From the NCBI RefSeq assembly GCF_020177265.1, contig NZ_JAIVMC010000005.1, positions 248,001 to 312,000 on the forward strand: 64,000 nucleotides of DNA, read 5' to 3'. This stretch comes from Pseudooceanicola marinus. Lineage in GTDB: Bacteria; Pseudomonadota; Alphaproteobacteria; Rhodobacterales; Rhodobacteraceae. This document shows positions 61,347-64,000 of the stretch, in pieces; position 1 is the first letter of the stretch, and every line of letters begins with the position of its first letter. Both the position numbers and the translations under genes were made by a program. The notes under the pieces are model-generated. The model was not told where the DNA came from. It did not search any database and was given only the letters and a program-made list of their open reading frames with translations.

Positions 61347-63281
61347 ATGACCCAGATCCCCGCCGAGACCCCGCTTCTTGACCGCGTCGTCACGCCGGCC
61401 GACATGAAGGGCCTGTCGGATGCCGAGCTGCGGCGCCTGGCCAATGAGCTGCGCACGGAGACCATCGCCGCCGTGTCCGAGACCGGCGGCCACCTGGGCG
61501 CAGGCCTGGGCGTGGTGGAACTGACCGTGGCCCTGCACGCCATCTTCGAGACGCCGCGCGACAAGATCATCTGGGACGTCAGCCACCAGAGCTATCCGCA
61601 CAAGATCCTGACCGGGCGCCGCGACCGCATCCGCACCCTGCGCCAGAAGGACGGGCTGTCGGGCTTCACCAAGCGCTCTGAGAGCCCCTACGACCCCTTC
61701 GGCGCGGCGCACAGTTCCACCTCCATCTCTGCCGCCCTGGGCTTTGCCGTGGCGCGCGATCTTGGCGGGCAGGTGCCCGAGGGGCTGGGCGATGCGATTG
61801 CCGTGATTGGCGATGGCGCCATGTCCGCCGGCATGGCGTTTGAGGCGATGAACAACGCCGGTCACCTGAACAAGCGGATGATCGTCATCCTCAACGACAA
61901 CGAGATGTCCATCGCGCCGCCCGTGGGCGCGCTGTCGTCCTACCTGTCGCGTCTCTACGCCGGGGATCCTTTCCAGAGCTTCAAGGAAGCCGCCAAGGGC
62001 GCCGTGTCGATGCTGCCCTCGCCCTTCCAGGAAGGGGCGAAACGGGCCAAGGAAATGCTGAAGGGGATTGCCGTGGGCGGCACCCTCTTCGAGGAGCTTG
62101 GCTTCAGCTACATCGGGCCGCTCGATGGCCACGACATGAGCCAGCTGCTGCCGGTGCTGCGCACCGTGAAGGCGCGCGCCGACGGGCCGGTGCTGATCCA
62201 TATCGTGACGCAGAAGGGCAAGGGCTATGCCCCCGCCGAACGCGCCAGCGACCGTGGCCATGCCACGGCGAAATTCGACGTGGTGTCCGGCAAGCAGAAG
62301 AAGGCGCCGTCGAACGCGCCCAGCTATACCTCCGTCTTCGGTGAGGAACTGGTGCGCCTGGCGGGCGAGGACAGCCGCGTCTGCGCCGTCACGGCCGCCA
62401 TGCCCGACGGCACCGGACTGCAGCTGATGGCGGAACGGTTCCCCTCGCGCACCTTCGACGTGGGCATCGCCGAACAGCATGGCGTGACCTTCTCCGCCGC
62501 GCTGGCCGCCGGTGGCATGCGGCCCTTCTGTGCGATGTATTCGACCTTCCTGCAGCGCGGTTACGACCAGGTGGTGCACGACGTGGCGATCCAGCGCCTG
62601 CCGGTGCGTTTCGCCATCGACCGTGCGGGCCTTGTGGGCGCCGATGGCGCCACCCATGCGGGCAGTTTCGACGTGGCCTTCCTGGCCAACCTGCCGGGGT
62701 TCGTGGTCATGGCCGCCGCCGACGAGGCGGAGTTGAAGCACATGGTGGCCACCGCCGCGGCGCATGACGAGGGTCCCATCGCCTTCCGCTATCCGCGCGG
62801 CGAGGGCGTGGGCGTCGAGATGCCCGCCCAGGGCGTCCCGCTGGAGATCGGCAAGGGCCGGATGATCCGCGAGGGCGGACGCGTGGCGCTGCTGTCCTTC
62901 GGTGCGCGTCTGAAGGAAGTGATGGAGGCCGCCGAGGCGCTGGAAGCGCGCGGCATTTCCCCCACCATCGCTGACGCCCGTTTCGCCAAGCCGCTGGATC
63001 GCGACCTGATCCTGAAGCTGGCCCGCGATCACGAGGCGCTGATCACCATCGAGGAAGGTGCCGTCGGCGGTTTCGGCAGCCACGTGGCGCAGCTTCTGGC
63101 GGAGGAAGGGGTGTTCGACAGCGGGCTGAAATACCGCTCCATGGTGCTGCCCGACACCTTCATCGACCAGTCCAGCCCCGCCGACATGTACGCCACCGCC
63201 GGGCTGAACGCCGAGGATATCGAGGCCAAGGTGCTGGACGTGCTGGGGGTGGAACGCCTGGGCAAGCGCGCCGGCGCCTGA
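61347..63281 (+). CDS. dxs: 1-deoxy-D-xylulose-5-phosphate synthase
   Basis: 644-residue thiamine diphosphate enzyme, first step of the MEP isoprenoid pathway (pyruvate + glyceraldehyde 3-phosphate to DXP). Substrate and cofactor motifs: [14 protein letters not shown], the TPP-binding [34 protein letters not shown] and the [10 protein letters not shown] loop. Full family length. ATG at 61347 starts [14 protein letters not shown]. It forms an isoprenoid block with ispA. Confidence 0.95.
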   Translation: MTQIPAETPLLDRVVTPADMKGLSDAELRRLANELRTETIAAVSETGGHLGAGLGVVELTVALHAIFETPRDKIIWDVSHQSYPHKILTGRRDRIRTLRQKDGLSGFTKRSESPYDPFGAAHSSTSISAALGFAVARDLGGQVPEGLGDAIAVIGDGAMSAGMAFEAMNNAGHLNKRMIVILNDNEMSIAPPVGALSSYLSRLYAGDPFQSFKEAAKGAVSMLPSPFQEGAKRAKEMLKGIAVGGTLFEELGFSYIGPLDGHDMSQLLPVLRTVKARADGPVLIHIVTQKGKGYAPAERASDRGHATAKFDVVSGKQKKAPSNAPSYTSVFGEELVRLAGEDSRVCAVTAAMPDGTGLQLMAERFPSRTFDVGIAEQHGVTFSAALAAGGMRPFCAMYSTFLQRGYDQVVHDVAIQRLPVRFAIDRAGLVGADGATHAGSFDVAFLANLPGFVVMAAADEAELKHMVATAAAHDEGPIAFRYPRGEGVGVEMPAQGVPLEIGKGRMIREGGRVALLSFGARLKEVMEAAEALEARGISPTIADARFAKPLDRDLILKLARDHEALITIEEGAVGGFGSHVAQLLAEEGVFDSGLKYRSMVLPDTFIDQSSPADMYATAGLNAEDIEAKVLDVLGVERLGKRAGA

Positions 63282-63299
63282 GCCGCGCCGCGGGGGCGA

Positions 63300-63950
63300 T
63301 CAGCCCCCCGAGCCGCCGGTCACCAGCCACAGGATCAGCGTCGCGCTGAGGCCGATCCAGATGTAGCCGATCAGGGTGAACAGCCCGTCGCGGGTCAGCA
63401 GCCCGACGGCGAAGAAGGAGATCGCCAGGGCGAAGAAGGAGGTGACGAAGGGCAGCAGCTCCAGTGCCGGGATCACCAGGCAGATCGCCAGGATCACCAG
63501 GATCGTCACCAGGTTCGCCGGGCGCGACACCAGGCCCGTCAGGCGGGTGTGGGTGCGCCGGTCGACCCAGCCGCAGGGTTTGCGCAGCCAGGTCAGCGCC
63601 TTCTGCAACTTGTCCTCTCCCACCTCGCGGCGGCGCAGGAATTGCGGGATCCAGACGTTGGACCGGCCCATGGCCTTCTGGATGGTGATGAGGAAGATGA
63701 AGATCGCCCCGATGGTCGGCAGTCCGAAGATGCCCGACAGCGGCGAGATCAGGATCAGCGCCGGCACCAGGATGATCGGAGCGAAGGCACGGGTGCCCAC
63801 CTCGTCCACCACATTGCCGAGCGAGACCCGCCCGTCATGGGGCGCCTTTTCCAGCGCGTCGAGGATATCGGTCAGGGAGCGCAGCCGCTGTGCGTCGTCC
63901 TTGCCGTGCTGCGGGTCTGTCCCGTCCATCTGTTCCGCCATGCTTGTCAT
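63300..63950 (-). CDS. ExoD-like exopolysaccharide biosynthesis membrane protein
   Basis: 216-residue inner-membrane protein of the ExoD family. A hydrophilic N-terminus (about 1-50) precedes four or five helices (IILVPALILISPLSGIFGLPTIGAI, VTILVILAICLVIPALEL, FVTSFFALAISFFAVGLL, IGYIWIGLSATLILWLV). Family motifs RTFAPIILVPAL-type and GxPTIGAIFI are present. ATG at 63950 is behind GGAGAGG. ExoD mutants affect exopolysaccharide in rhizobia, but the molecular function is unknown. Convergent with dxs, 18 bp between stops. It may connect with the glycan genes at the window start only in a general way. Confidence 0.85.
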   Translation of the reverse strand: MTSMAEQMDGTDPQHGKDDAQRLRSLTDILDALEKAPHDGRVSLGNVVDEVGTRAFAPIILVPALILISPLSGIFGLPTIGAIFIFLITIQKAMGRSNVWIPQFLRRREVGEDKLQKALTWLRKPCGWVDRRTHTRLTGLVSRPANLVTILVILAICLVIPALELLPFVTSFFALAISFFAVGLLTRDGLFTLIGYIWIGLSATLILWLVTGGSGG

Positions 63951-64000
63951 GCCTCTCCAACGCATGCGGGCGCGGAAAGTTCACTGCTGTGAACGCTCGC

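Overview
This is a GC-rich, gene-dense stretch of chromosome from an alphaproteobacterium, most likely a member of the Rhodobacteraceae (roseobacter/Rhodobacter group). The evidence is the petP-petR pair beside ilvE, a MocR-type TauR beside taurine:pyruvate aminotransferase, an lptC-lptA-lptB-hpf-ptsN block, the surface glycan genes, and two intergenic palindromes of a type I know from this family. I see no insertion sequence, prophage, CRISPR array or rRNA. There is one tRNA, Leu(CAG).

Layout. Bases 1-6084 (+) hold the 3' end of galE, two tandem paralogous glycosyltransferases, a GT14 branching glycosyltransferase and a two-lobed sulfotransferase, a likely surface or extracellular polysaccharide locus. 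Bases 6157-10185 (-) hold ribonuclease D, lptC, lptA, lptB, hpf and ptsN (envelope and stress housekeeping). Bases 10314-22441 (-), with tpa on + at 22651-24018, form a taurine-nitrogen region: TauR, an amidohydrolase with a COG0523 GTPase, an aldehyde dehydrogenase coupled to a TauE/SafE exporter, and a five-gene Opp/Dpp-type ABC importer. A 33-bp direct-repeat element with 10-bp half-sites and an exact 23-bp period precedes tpa, the amidohydrolase and the aldehyde dehydrogenase, which makes this one regulon. No xsc is present, so the predicted route is: imported conjugate -> taurine -> sulfoacetaldehyde -> sulfoacetate -> export, with the amino nitrogen kept.

Bases 24264-29058 carry a siderophore-interacting flavoreductase, tRNA-Leu, an NDUFA9-like dehydrogenase and uppP. 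They lead into gltD, an unknown alpha/beta-hydrolase-like gene and gltB (27516-34394). Bases 34733-44016 are mixed: small secreted proteins, mtgA, an FzlA-like GST protein, queG, a tandem pair of repeat-rich secreted proteins sharing a C-terminal domain, msrB-msrA, two HupE-like membrane proteins and a DMT permease.

Bases 44167-52130 are a polyamine uptake and catabolism locus: potFGHI, an FAD oxidase, a divergent GntR regulator and a SpuC-like aminotransferase. The same 10-mer lies over the -10 region of both target promoters. Bases 52289-63950 hold an FNT channel, a lipoate ligase with permuted domains, an HpcH/HpaI aldolase, a 5'-nucleotidase-like phosphoesterase, ilvE, petP-petR, a phosphotransferase, xseB-ispA-dxs and an ExoD-like protein.
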